Below, in pieces: positions 8,286 to 16,712 of a stretch of DNA of 64,000 bases. The notes under the pieces were generated by a model, which saw only the letters and a program-made list of their open reading frames with translations, had not been told where the DNA came from and ran no database searches. Each line of letters starts with the position of its first letter. The stretch's first letter is position 1. Source of the stretch: Mannheimia granulomatis. GTDB lineage: Bacteria; Pseudomonadota; Gammaproteobacteria; Enterobacterales; Pasteurellaceae. The stretch covers positions 203,501-267,500 of the forward strand of contig NZ_CP016614.1 in NCBI RefSeq assembly GCF_013377255.1, given 5' to 3'. Both the position numbers and the translations under genes were made by a program.

Positions 8286-9608
8286 TTAAAGTAGCATATT
8301 TGACAGTAATAGACCAAAGCAGATGCTAAAAATCATGCTGAGTAAGCCCGGTAGCATAAAGCTGTGGTTGAAAATATACTTACCGATACGGGTTGTGCCT
8401 GTGGTATCAAAGTCGATTGAGGCAATGATTGGACCGTAGTTCGGAATAAAGAAGTAGCCGTTTACCGCCACAAATACCCCGATGAGAACCGGAGCCGGAA
8501 TACCGATTGCAACAGCTAATGGGAATAAGGTAGCAACTGTTGCACCTTGGCTGTTCACTAAAACAGACAGTACGAATAGCGCGAAAGCAAATGCCCAAGG
8601 TGCGGTTTCTACTAAACCGGAAACCATCGATTTCACTTCATCCATATGACCTTGCATTAAGGTATCACCTAACCAAGCAATACCGAAAATCGCAATGACT
8701 GCACGCATACCGGCATGGAATACCGAGCCTTTAGTGATTTCGTTGCCATCTGGTTTACAAGTTAGGATAATTAATGCACCAATACTTAACATGACAATTT
8801 CAATTGTGTGAGCCATACCCATCGGTTTGCCGTCAAACACAGGGCGAAGTGAAGGCATTGCACCCATTAATACGACCAGTAAAGCACCAAATAAGAATAA
8901 GCCTACGGATAATTTCGCTGTTGGTTTTAATGGTAATTCGGTTGGGTTTGCGGTGATATGATTTGCTTTTACATATTCAGGATCTTGCAATAATCTTTGA
9001 TAATTCGGGTCATCTTTTAACTCTTTGCCCATTTTATTAACAAATACACAAGCAAGCCCTAAGCCTAATAAAGTAGATGGAATGGTTACCATCAACACAT
9101 CACCTAAGGTAATGCCTTGAGGCTCAAGAAAAGCAACTACAGCCACAACCGCGGCGGCAATTGGGCTTGCTACAATCGCAAATTGAGAAGCAATTACTGC
9201 CATGGAAAGTGGGCGTTCCGGACGAATACCGTTATGGCGACTGACTTCAGCAATCACAGGTAATACTGAATAGGCAACGTGTCCTGTTCCGGCCAGTACA
9301 GTAAATGTCCAAGTCACTAATGGTGCAATAAAGGTAATATATTTTGGGTTTTTACGTAAGATGCGGGTTGCGATTTTGATCATATAGTCTAAACCGCCGG
9401 CAGCTTGCATTGCTGCTGCCGCTGAAACTACTGCCATAATCATAAACATCACGTCAATCGGTAATCCTGCCGGTTTTAACCCGAAGCCGAATGACAATAT
9501 GACTAAACCTAAACCACCAAATACTCCAAGTCCGATACCGCCTACGCGAGCACCGACCAAAATGCATAGTAACACTATGGCAAATTGGATAAGAAACATA
9601 GCAGACAT
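8286..9608 (-). CDS. dcuB: Anaerobic C4-dicarboxylate transporter DcuB
   Basis: A 440-residue membrane protein of the Dcu family, the same length as the H. influenzae protein. Seen: VLLCILVGARVGGIGLGVFGGLG at the N-terminus, TVLAGTGHVAYSVLPVIAEV, SPIAAAVVAVV, NSQGATVATLFPLAVAIG and FIPNYGPIIASIDFDTTGTTRIG. DcuB exchanges fumarate for succinate during anaerobic fumarate respiration; DcuA (aspartate/succinate) is the alternative within the same family. AGGAG lies 8 bases before ATG 9608. The gene is divergent from dapF across a 147-base spacer that is AT-rich; I could not identify a convincing FNR box there. Confidence 0.87.
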   Translation of the reverse strand: MSAMFLIQFAIVLLCILVGARVGGIGLGVFGGLGLVILSFGFGLKPAGLPIDVMFMIMAVVSAAAAMQAAGGLDYMIKIATRILRKNPKYITFIAPLVTWTFTVLAGTGHVAYSVLPVIAEVSRHNGIRPERPLSMAVIASQFAIVASPIAAAVVAVVAFLEPQGITLGDVLMVTIPSTLLGLGLACVFVNKMGKELKDDPNYQRLLQDPEYVKANHITANPTELPLKPTAKLSVGLFLFGALLVVLMGAMPSLRPVFDGKPMGMAHTIEIVMLSIGALIILTCKPDGNEITKGSVFHAGMRAVIAIFGIAWLGDTLMQGHMDEVKSMVSGLVETAPWAFAFALFVLSVLVNSQGATVATLFPLAVAIGIPAPVLIGVFVAVNGYFFIPNYGPIIASIDFDTTGTTRIGKYIFNHSFMLPGLLSMIFSICFGLLLSNMLL

Positions 9609-9755
9609 AATTTTTGCTCCTGATAATTAATTAAAAATCGGTATTTGAAGAAATTTTTATTTTTCATCAAATTAGTCGGGGCGTACTATATCAATAAATA
9701 AAACTAATCTCTATAATCTAAATCAATAAAAACTTTAATTTGATTGAGGAAAAAT

Positions 9756-10580
9756 ATGCAATTCTCAAAAATGCACGGACTAGGTAATGATTTTATGGTG
9801 ATTGATGGTGTTACTCAAAATATATACCTCACGGAAGAGATGATTCGCACCTTATCAGATCGCCATCGTGGAGTTGGTTTTGATCAACTTTTGTTGGTTG
9901 AGCCACCTTACGATCCTGAGTTAGATTTCCACTATCGCATTTTTAATGCGGATGGCAGCGAAGTATCGCAATGCGGAAACGGAGCAAGATGTTTCGCCCG
10001 TTTTGTTACGCTAAAAGGTTTAACGAATAAAAAAGATATCTATGTCAGTACCGCTAAAGGTAAAATGGTATTGACGATACAAGATGATAGTAAAGTACGT
10101 GTGAATATGGGAGAGCCAATTTGGGAACCGGCTCAAGTGCCGTTTGTGGCGAATAAATTTGAGAAAAACTATATTTTGCGTACTGATTTACAAACTGTGC
10201 TATGTGGTGTGGTATCAATGGGCAACCCACATTGCGTGTTACAAGTAGAAGATGTGAAAACTGCACCGGTAAATGAGCTGGGGCCTTTATTGGAAAGCCA
10301 TGAACGTTTTCCGGAGCGAGCCAATATCAGCTTTATGCAAGTAGTAAGTCGCAATCATGTGAAATTACGCGTTTATGAGCGTGGAGCCGGTGAAACACAA
10401 GCCTGTGGCAGTGGTGCGTGTGGTACAGTAGCGGTAGGTATTATGCAAGGTTTGTTAGATAACAAAGTACAGGTTGATTTGCCGGGTGGCACGCTCATTA
10501 TTGAGTGGAACGGTGTTGGCAATCCATTGTATATGACCGGTGATGCCACCCATATTTATGATGGTTTTATTAAACTGTAA
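9756..10580 (+). CDS. dapF: Diaminopimelate epimerase
   Basis: A 274-residue cytoplasmic enzyme converting LL- to meso-diaminopimelate for lysine and peptidoglycan. Both catalytic cysteine motifs are present: SQCGNGARC in the N-terminal half and GETQACGSGACG in the C-terminal half. The start KMHGLGNDF is canonical. ATG 9756 is chosen over an in-frame TTG at 9744 because GAGGA at 9746-9750 would then be the ribosome site and the product has the standard length. It appears to be transcribed alone. Confidence 0.97.
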   Translation: MQFSKMHGLGNDFMVIDGVTQNIYLTEEMIRTLSDRHRGVGFDQLLLVEPPYDPELDFHYRIFNADGSEVSQCGNGARCFARFVTLKGLTNKKDIYVSTAKGKMVLTIQDDSKVRVNMGEPIWEPAQVPFVANKFEKNYILRTDLQTVLCGVVSMGNPHCVLQVEDVKTAPVNELGPLLESHERFPERANISFMQVVSRNHVKLRVYERGAGETQACGSGACGTVAVGIMQGLLDNKVQVDLPGGTLIIEWNGVGNPLYMTGDATHIYDGFIKL

Positions 10581-10592
10581 TGAGAGGTATAG

Positions 10593-10612
10593 GGGAGGGT
10601 TCTAGCCCTCCC
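10593..10612. terminator. GC-rich hairpin between dapF and the convergent hydrolase gene
   Basis: GGGAGGG (10593-10599) pairs with CCCTCCC (10606-10612). It sits in the 39-base gap between two convergent genes. Neither side has a long T-tract, so it may act as a weak bidirectional terminator. Confidence 0.55.
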
Positions 10613-10619
10613 GATTTAC

Positions 10620-11165
10620 TTATTGTTTCATTAATTTTTTCACTAATTCCAACACTATAGGTAATTCTGTTGCCCCTTCTCGATCGAGAAAATGCCCGCC
10701 TTTATTCAAACGAACATAATCTGCCTGCAAATGTATCGCTAAAGCATCACTATGTTTATGTGCAACGATGCTATCGTCTAATGCACTCAAAATATAAGCA
10801 GGAAAAGCAGGCGGGCTTGGCAAAATTGCATAGTAGTTGGTAAAGGCAGATAGCTCTGGCAAATTAGGCAACGGTTGATAAAACCCTGATACAAATACAG
10901 CCCCTTTAATTTGCTCTTGTTGCTTCGCTAAAAAATTCAAAATAGCGATACAGCCTAAACTATGCCCAACGAAAATCGTATTTTCGTTAACTTCCAAATT
11001 TTCTGCCAGATGAGCCAGCCAACGATCAAGCGAAGGATTTTCCGAATCAGGCATATTTAACCGCTGACAACTTATGCCAATTGTGGTTAATTGCTCCTCC
11101 AACCAAGGAAACCAATGTTTATCGGCATTTGCCGTATAGCCGTGTACGATATAAACCTGTGCCAT
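10620..11165 (-). CDS. RBBP9/YdeN-family serine hydrolase
   Basis: A 181-residue small alpha/beta-hydrolase, the usual size of the RBBP9/YdeN family. Seen: VYIVHGYTAN at the start, the nucleophile elbow FVGHSLGCI, ALDDSIV (acid) and NKGGHFLDREG (histidine). No signal peptide, so cytoplasmic. The physiological substrate of these bacterial proteins is not known. It seems monocistronic, with GGAGTG just before ATG 11165. Confidence 0.87.
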   Translation of the reverse strand: MAQVYIVHGYTANADKHWFPWLEEQLTTIGISCQRLNMPDSENPSLDRWLAHLAENLEVNENTIFVGHSLGCIAILNFLAKQQEQIKGAVFVSGFYQPLPNLPELSAFTNYYAILPSPPAFPAYILSALDDSIVAHKHSDALAIHLQADYVRLNKGGHFLDREGATELPIVLELVKKLMKQ

Positions 11166-11230
11166 TTTTCACTCCTATTTGTTTAACTTGAAAGATTGTA
11201 GCACAGCTTTATTGGAAAATTCTGAGAAAA

Positions 11231-11288
11231 ACAAGCGGTTGTTTTTCATTAAAATTTTGCAAAATTCAATAGAAAAGTGACCGCTTGT
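11231..11288. terminator. Inverted pair of DNA uptake signals forming a terminator-like hairpin
   Basis: ACAAGCGGT at 11231-11239 and ACCGCTTGT at 11280-11288 are the Apl-type uptake signal in opposite orientations, around an AT-rich loop. The pair lies just downstream of qorB (minus strand). Such pairs are known in Pasteurellaceae to double as transcription terminators. Confidence 0.7.
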
Positions 11289-11296
11289 GTCCTGAA

Positions 11297-12136
11297 TTAG
11301 CTTAACGCAGCGTTAACTGCATCCGCGAGCGATGTTGTTGGGCGCCCTAATAATGTTGAAAGTGTTTTGTCTTCACTAAATAACGCACCTTGAGAAGCCA
11401 CAACATCCCAAGAAGCCAGACATTCTGCTAATTCTTCCGGCAAGCCTGCTTGTTTTAATGCATTTGCATATTCTGCTTCCGGGATATCTACGTAAGGAAT
11501 ATCTTTGCCTGTTTGTTTGGAAATTTCTGCTGCTAATTCGCTTAGCGTATAAGCATTATCACCGGCTAATTCGTAGGTTTTGCCTTCGTGACCACCGGAA
11601 ATTAAGACCTTTACCGCTGCTTCCGCTAAGTCTGCCCGGGTTGCAGAAGCAATTTCTCCCTCTTTTGCTGAGCCATAAAACGCATTTAATGCCAAGGCGG
11701 GTTGAATTGAGGCGGTGTAGTTTTCGGTATACCAACCATTGCGTAAAATAGTGTAATCAATGCCTGAAGCTTTTAGAGCTTGCTCGGTTTCCACGTGCTC
11801 GCCTGCTAAATTGAGAATAGAGGTGTCTGCATAGAGTAGGCTAGTGTAGATAATATGTTTTACGCCGGCTTTTTGGGCAGATTCAATGACGTTTTTATGT
11901 TGTATAGCACGTTGCCCAATTTCATTACCTGAAACCAATAATAAAGTATCCACACCGTGTAATGCTTCCACTTGCCCTTCTGATTTTGAATAATCAAATT
12001 TACGGGCTTCCACATTGCGGATTTTGCTTGGATCTCGTGCTAATGCAATGATGTTAGCGGTTGATTTTTCCAACAATTTTGCAAGTACAATAGCGCCAAA
12101 TTGGCCTGTTACTCCTGTGATTGCGATAGTTTTCAT
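11297..12136 (-). CDS. qorB: NAD(P)H-dependent quinone oxidoreductase, QorB/YtfG type
   Basis: A 279-residue NmrA-like protein. The N-terminal Rossmann motif is GVTGQFG, followed by LARDPSKI, LLVSGNEIGQR and YTSLLYAD. This matches E. coli YtfG (quinone oxidoreductase 2), which reduces quinones with NADPH. As in E. coli, it is divergent from a HxlR regulator. AAGGAG lies 7 bases before ATG 12136. Annotation as a generic SDR oxidoreductase would be the cautious alternative. Confidence 0.85.
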   Translation of the reverse strand: MKTIAITGVTGQFGAIVLAKLLEKSTANIIALARDPSKIRNVEARKFDYSKSEGQVEALHGVDTLLLVSGNEIGQRAIQHKNVIESAQKAGVKHIIYTSLLYADTSILNLAGEHVETEQALKASGIDYTILRNGWYTENYTASIQPALALNAFYGSAKEGEIASATRADLAEAAVKVLISGGHEGKTYELAGDNAYTLSELAAEISKQTGKDIPYVDIPEAEYANALKQAGLPEELAECLASWDVVASQGALFSEDKTLSTLLGRPTTSLADAVNAALS

Positions 12137-12211
12137 AATAAACTCCTTAAAAATAAATGTGAATTAATCAATTTGGTTGCTATAATACTTGTTAACTTAC
12201 TTTTTAGAAGT

Positions 12212-12229
12212 ACTTACAAAAATGTAAGT
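12212..12229. promoter_or_regulatory. Palindromic operator candidate for the HxlR regulator
   Basis: ACTTACA-AAAA-TGTAAGT is a perfect 7-4-7 palindrome in the 135-base divergent spacer between qorB and the HxlR gene. An extra ACTTAC half site is at 12195-12200. HxlR/YtfH-type regulators often sit on palindromes between themselves and their target. Assignment to this regulator is inferred from position. Confidence 0.6.
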
Positions 12230-12271
12230 TTGAAAATAATTTTTAACTGATTGATTTTTAAGGAAATAAAA

Positions 12272-12646
12272 ATGCAGAAAAATTTCGATAGTGATGCTTT
12301 AAAGGGGAATGTAATGGCGGCAGCGTGTCCGTCACGCCAGATTTTGCAGCATCTAACCAGCCGTTGGGGAGCATTGGTGATTATTGCATTGCGTTCGGGC
12401 ACCAAGCGGTTTAGTGAGTTGCGTAAAACCATTGACGGTGTAAGCGAGCGAATGTTAACCGAAACGTTGCATCGGCTTGAGGAAGACGGAATGCTCACCC
12501 GTAAGTCCTATAATACTGTGCCACCCCATGTAGAATACAGTTTAACTTCATTTGGTGAGGAGGCTTCCAGTCGAATGTTTGCGTTGGTAGATTGGCTTGA
12601 GGGTAATTTGCCTGCTATTTTACAATATCAAAAAGAGAAAGTGTGA
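12272..12646 (+). CDS. HxlR-family winged-helix regulator (YtfH-like)
   Basis: A 124-residue DNA-binding protein. Seen: CPSRQILQHLTSRWGALVI, typical of the HxlR N-terminus, then RFSELRKTIDGVSERMLTETLHRLEEDGML (recognition helix and wing; positions about 45-75). The cysteine in AAACPS is the residue that senses electrophiles or oxidants in relatives such as YodB and HypR, so a redox-sensing role is plausible. ATG 12272 is chosen because AAGGA lies 7 bases before it; an upstream in-frame TTG has no site. It overlaps the SMR gene, so it may control both qorB and that gene. Confidence 0.87.
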   Translation: MQKNFDSDALKGNVMAAACPSRQILQHLTSRWGALVIIALRSGTKRFSELRKTIDGVSERMLTETLHRLEEDGMLTRKSYNTVPPHVEYSLTSFGEEASSRMFALVDWLEGNLPAILQYQKEKV

Positions 12647-12969
12647 TGAACGTTTGGATTTTACTCGCTATTTCGATTTGCTTAGAAATTGTCGCGACTA
12701 ATTTATTAAAATTAAGTAATGGCTTTACTAAAGTTGTACCAAAGGTTAGTTCGTTGGCTCTTTATGGTTTATCGTTTTATTTTCTCTCAATTATTTTTCG
12801 GACTTTGCCGGTAGGTATTGTGTATGCGGTTTGGTCAGGTGTCGGTATTGTATTAACCGCATTGGTTGCTTATTTTGCTTTCGGGCAGAAAATTGATTTG
12901 GCTGGAATGATTGGAATTATCCTGATTATTGCTGGTGTTTTGGTAATTAATTTATTTTCAAAGATGTGA
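12646..12969 (+). CDS. SMR-family multidrug efflux protein (EmrE-like)
   Basis: A 107-residue protein with four predicted membrane helices. The essential proton/drug-binding glutamate is at position 14 (SICLEIVAT) when translation starts at ATG 12646, exactly as in EmrE; the preceding in-frame GTG would shift it. YAVWSGVGIVLTAL matches the family helix-3 signature. The ATG lies inside the stop of the regulator gene (TGATG), so the two are translationally coupled. The gene probably answers to the HxlR-type regulator, linking efflux of a cationic toxic compound with a quinone reductase. Confidence 0.9.
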   Translation: MNVWILLAISICLEIVATNLLKLSNGFTKVVPKVSSLALYGLSFYFLSIIFRTLPVGIVYAVWSGVGIVLTALVAYFAFGQKIDLAGMIGIILIIAGVLVINLFSKM

Positions 12970-13024
12970 TACAAGCGGTCATTTTTCTATAGAATTTTGC
13001 AATTTGTCATGAAGATTTAGGATG

Positions 13025-13055
13025 AAAAAAGAGACGAACATAAATTCGTCTCTTT
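13025..13055 (-). terminator. Terminator of the leukotoxin operon
   Basis: AGAGACGAA (13030-13038) pairs with TTCGTCTCT (13045-13053). On the minus strand the stem is followed by a run of six T (13030-13025). It lies 7 bases past the lktD stop. Confidence 0.9.
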
Positions 13056-13061
13056 CTAATG

Positions 13062-14498
13062 TTATCGTTCTCTTAACCCTTCGGTTACTGATTCTTCCAG
13101 TGGGCTGAGTAAATAACTCATGACGCTACGCATACCGGTTTTGATTTCGGCAGTTATGCCCATACCGGAGCCAAGTGCAATAGTTTTTCCATCGGGAGAG
13201 ACAAGATTTTTTCTGTCTATGCTTATCGTTGCATTAAACACTAAGCCGAGATTTGGGTGTTCAATGGCATCTGGGCTGATGTGTTTAATTTTCCCGTTCA
13301 AATAGCCATAGCGAGTATATGGGAAAGTTTCAACTTTGATAATAACATCTTGTCCTGCTGTGACAAAACCGATATCTTTATTTTGAACGAGTGCTGTTGC
13401 TTCCAATACATCATCTTCCGGCACGATGACCATTAATGTTTCCGCTGTTGTCACCACACCGCCTATCGTATAAATTTTCAGTTGCTGGATTGTGCCGGAA
13501 ACCGGTGCTCGAATCATTGAGGCTTGTTGCCGTTGATTATTTTTTTCCAGCTCTAGGCGGAGTTGGCGTTCATTTTCCATGTGCTGTTTTATTTTTTCTA
13601 ACACGTCACTTTTGAAAAATTTCGTAATGAGGTCAAGCTCTTCTTTTACATTAAGTAAGTCATGCTCTAATTCATTTAGTTTGGAACGATAAACAGCAAG
13701 CTCATTTTGGGCTTCAATAGTTTTATTTTCCTGCGAAAGCAATTCATGCTTAGATAACGATTTTTGTTGATAAAGTGCTTTAAAGTCCTTTAATTTTTCA
13801 TTTTCAATACGACTTGCTCCTTCGTATTTGCGAACATAAGCGTAAGCTGTTTGCTTTTCAGCATCTTTACGTTTGTAGGCTAAGACTTTTTGTGCTTTTT
13901 GTTTTTGCCAAGTTGAGTATTGCTCCTCAATTAAATGTTTAATCCGTAATCTATCTTCTTCAGAAGTATCTTTAAACTCTGTTTTAGATAAATCAATGGT
14001 GGGTAAACACTCTTTTTCAATAGCTTTTAGTAATGTTTGATAACGATAATTTTCCAGTTTTGCTAAAGCAAGCGAACTCCTTGTTTTCTGCATATCAGCA
14101 TCGGAACCGAGTGCTGTTAGGCTGACTAACAGCTGACCTTTTTCTACAAATTGCCCGTCTTTCACAAAAATTTCTTTTACTATCGCATTTTCAATCGGTT
14201 TGATTTCTTTGCTTCTTCCACTAAAGGCTAGTTTACCGGTGGCGGTTGCAACAATTTCTACCTTGCCCACGCTTGCGATAATAATAGCTAAGGCGAGAAA
14301 TAGCATAATTAAATAGGCTATCAAGCGAGGTTTTTTTGAAACAGGTGTTTCAATAAGCTCTAAATGCGCAGGTAAAAATTCGCTTTCGTCTTTTTTTCTG
14401 TCGGGGTGGTCTAATTCTTTACGAATTTTCCACACTTCTTTCCAGACATTTTTATAGCGTAGGAAAAATTCATAAATACCACTTATCCATATTTTCAT
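13062..14498 (-). CDS. lktD: Leukotoxin type I secretion membrane-fusion protein LktD
   Basis: A 478-residue HlyD-family adaptor. It has a short cytoplasmic N-terminus, one membrane segment (about residues 59-78, LIAYLIMLFLALAIIIAS), a lipoyl-like part (VATATGKLAFSG), long coiled coils through the middle (about 130-330) and a C-terminal beta domain with RAPVSGTIQQL. It bridges LktB in the inner membrane to an outer-membrane TolC-type channel, which is not encoded here. It starts 12 bases after lktB, behind AAGG, and is the last gene of the operon. Confidence 0.97.
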   Translation of the reverse strand: MKIWISGIYEFFLRYKNVWKEVWKIRKELDHPDRKKDESEFLPAHLELIETPVSKKPRLIAYLIMLFLALAIIIASVGKVEIVATATGKLAFSGRSKEIKPIENAIVKEIFVKDGQFVEKGQLLVSLTALGSDADMQKTRSSLALAKLENYRYQTLLKAIEKECLPTIDLSKTEFKDTSEEDRLRIKHLIEEQYSTWQKQKAQKVLAYKRKDAEKQTAYAYVRKYEGASRIENEKLKDFKALYQQKSLSKHELLSQENKTIEAQNELAVYRSKLNELEHDLLNVKEELDLITKFFKSDVLEKIKQHMENERQLRLELEKNNQRQQASMIRAPVSGTIQQLKIYTIGGVVTTAETLMVIVPEDDVLEATALVQNKDIGFVTAGQDVIIKVETFPYTRYGYLNGKIKHISPDAIEHPNLGLVFNATISIDRKNLVSPDGKTIALGSGMGITAEIKTGMRSVMSYLLSPLEESVTEGLRER

Positions 14499-14510
14499 TG
14501 TAGTACCTTC

Positions 14511-16637
14511 TTAATTCACTTGTAATTGGTGCAAATAGGAATAAAGGCCGTTACTGTTTTGAAGTAACTCTTGGTGCTTACCTTGCTCTACAATTTCACC
14601 TTTTTCCATCACGATAATTCGGTCGGCATTTTTAACTGTAGATAAACGGTGAGCAATTATAATCACAGTTCGACCTTGGCATATTTTTTGCATATTTCGC
14701 ATAATAATATGCTCAGACTCGTAATCGAGCGCACTGGTAGCTTCATCAAAAATCAGAATTTTAGGATTGTTGACCAATGCTCTGGCAATGGCAATTCGCT
14801 GTCTTTGTCCACCAGAAAGACCCGCACCTTGTTCACCTACTACGGTGTTATAACCTTCGCGTAACTCGGAAATAAAGTCATGGGCACCGGCTAATTTGGC
14901 TGCATAGATAATGCGTTCCATCGGCATACTTGGATCCGATAATGCAATGTTGTCTCGGATGCTACGATTTAATAGCACGTTATCTTGCAACACGACACCA
15001 ATTTGGCGGCGAAGCCAGTTTGGATCAGCTAAAGCTAAGTCATGTCCATCAATGAGAACTTGCCCGTTTTCAGGGATGTAAAAGCGTTGTAGCAGCTTCG
15101 TAAGGGTGCTTTTGCCTGAGCCGGAACGCCCAACAATCCCAATTACTTCACCTTGTTTAATGTCTAAATTGACATTATTTAGAATTGTTGGTGCATCGGG
15201 TTTATATCTGAAGCGGATATTTCTAAATGCCACATTCCCCTGTATTTCAGGAAGAGATAATTTCCCTTGATATTGCTCGGTCGGTGAGTTTAGTACGTCG
15301 CCTAAACGCGTAACAGAAATACCGACTTGTTGGAAATCTTGCCATAATTGTGCCAAGCGAATAACAGGAGCAATAACTTGTCCTGAAAGCATATTAAAGG
15401 CGATTAATTGTCCGATACTTAAATCACCGGAAATCACAAGATGTGCACCTAACCATAAGTTAATCACCATAACGGTTTTTTGGATAAGTTGTACGCCTTG
15501 CTGCCCAATTGTAGCCAGCACAGTTACACGAAAACTGGATGAAACATAGCTTGCTAATTGTTTATCCCAAGTGTCGGTCATTTGTGGTGATACAGCCATT
15601 GCTTTGATCATATTAATAGCTGTAACCGATTCCACCAAAAATGCTTGGTTATCCGCACCTCTGGCAAATTTATCGTCTAGGCGGCGCCTTAAAATCGGGC
15701 TGATAAATATTGACCATAAGATATAGCATGGTAAAGAGCCAAGAATAACCAGCGTGAGCTTAGGGCTGTAGTACCACATCACTGCAAAAAAGATAAATGA
15801 GAAAAGTAAATCCAACACTGAAGTGAGCGCTTGGCCGGTGAGAAAATTACGAATTTGATCTAATTCTCTGACTCTGGCAACGGTATCGCCAACCCGCCGA
15901 TTTTCAAAGTAGGAAATCGGCAATGCCAATAAATGGCGAAATAATCTTGCCCCTAATTCCACATCAATGCGACTGGTACTATGGGAGAATACGTAAGTTC
16001 GCAAACCGCTTAAGACAATTTCAAATATAATGACAATTGCCAATGCTACGGTGATGATATTTAAGGTTGAGAAGCCTCGATGTACCAATACTTTATCCAT
16101 CACAACTTGGAAGAATAGCGGTGTAATTAAGGCAAAAATTTGCAAAAAGATGGAAACAAGCAAGGTTTCTAAAAAGATTTTCCTGTATTTAATAACAGCA
16201 GGAATAAACCATGTAAAGTCAAATTTAGCCAACTGACCGACAATAGAAGCCCTTGAAGTGACTAGGATAATTTTCCCTTGGTAACAACTTTCAAACTCTT
16301 CCTGAGAGAGAATCTTGGGGGCATCTTGCTCTAAATCATAAGTTAAGTAACGTTTTTTATCGGTATCGATTTTTACCAATAAAAAGTGCTTACCGTTGTC
16401 TTGCCATACCAGTGCAGGCAAATTAACTAAGTGCAAGCGGGAAATTTCTTTTTTAATATGTTTGGCTTTAAGTTCTAATGATTTTGCAGCCAATAGCCAA
16501 GAAGTTAAGGTGAGACCTTTTCCTTCGATATCAAATTTATGTTTTATTTCTTCTGGATTGAGGGGAATATTATGATATTGGGCAAGCATTTTCAGAGCAA
16601 CTAATCCAAGATCATTGCTTTGATGATTAACTTCCAT
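14511..16637 (-). CDS. lktB: Leukotoxin export ABC transporter LktB
   Basis: A 708-residue HlyB-type exporter. It begins with a C39 peptidase-like domain that lacks the catalytic cysteine (start MEVNHQSNDLGLVALKM), as expected for transporters of uncleaved RTX toxins. Six membrane helices follow (about 150-430). The nucleotide-binding domain has Walker A GRSGSGKST near residue 505, LSGGQRQR near 610, Walker B ILIFDEATSALD near 630 and IIAHRLST. ATG 16637 with GGAG is preferred over an in-frame ATG 12 codons upstream; it gives the standard 708 residues. It powers one-step secretion of LktA with LktD. Confidence 0.97.
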   Translation of the reverse strand: MEVNHQSNDLGLVALKMLAQYHNIPLNPEEIKHKFDIEGKGLTLTSWLLAAKSLELKAKHIKKEISRLHLVNLPALVWQDNGKHFLLVKIDTDKKRYLTYDLEQDAPKILSQEEFESCYQGKIILVTSRASIVGQLAKFDFTWFIPAVIKYRKIFLETLLVSIFLQIFALITPLFFQVVMDKVLVHRGFSTLNIITVALAIVIIFEIVLSGLRTYVFSHSTSRIDVELGARLFRHLLALPISYFENRRVGDTVARVRELDQIRNFLTGQALTSVLDLLFSFIFFAVMWYYSPKLTLVILGSLPCYILWSIFISPILRRRLDDKFARGADNQAFLVESVTAINMIKAMAVSPQMTDTWDKQLASYVSSSFRVTVLATIGQQGVQLIQKTVMVINLWLGAHLVISGDLSIGQLIAFNMLSGQVIAPVIRLAQLWQDFQQVGISVTRLGDVLNSPTEQYQGKLSLPEIQGNVAFRNIRFRYKPDAPTILNNVNLDIKQGEVIGIVGRSGSGKSTLTKLLQRFYIPENGQVLIDGHDLALADPNWLRRQIGVVLQDNVLLNRSIRDNIALSDPSMPMERIIYAAKLAGAHDFISELREGYNTVVGEQGAGLSGGQRQRIAIARALVNNPKILIFDEATSALDYESEHIIMRNMQKICQGRTVIIIAHRLSTVKNADRIIVMEKGEIVEQGKHQELLQNSNGLYSYLHQLQVN

Positions 16638-16649
16638 GAAATCTCCTTT

Positions 16650-16699
16650 TAAAAAATAAAATAGCAACTCCATAATGCGTAAACAATATAGAGTTGCTA
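16650..16699 (-). terminator. Attenuator-like hairpin between lktA and lktB
   Basis: On the minus strand TAGCAACTC (16699-16691) pairs with GAGTTGCTA (16670-16662), and the stem is followed by TTTTATTTTTT. It fills the 75-base gap between lktA and lktB. From memory, a read-through terminator at this place in related RTX operons keeps toxin mRNA more abundant than transporter mRNA. Confidence 0.75.
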
Positions 16700-16712
16700 A
16701 ACATTTAAAATA

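Noticed and set aside
9609..9755. FNR site between dcuB and dapF
   Set aside because: TTGAT and ATCAA half sites occur in this AT-rich spacer but not with the required four-base spacing.
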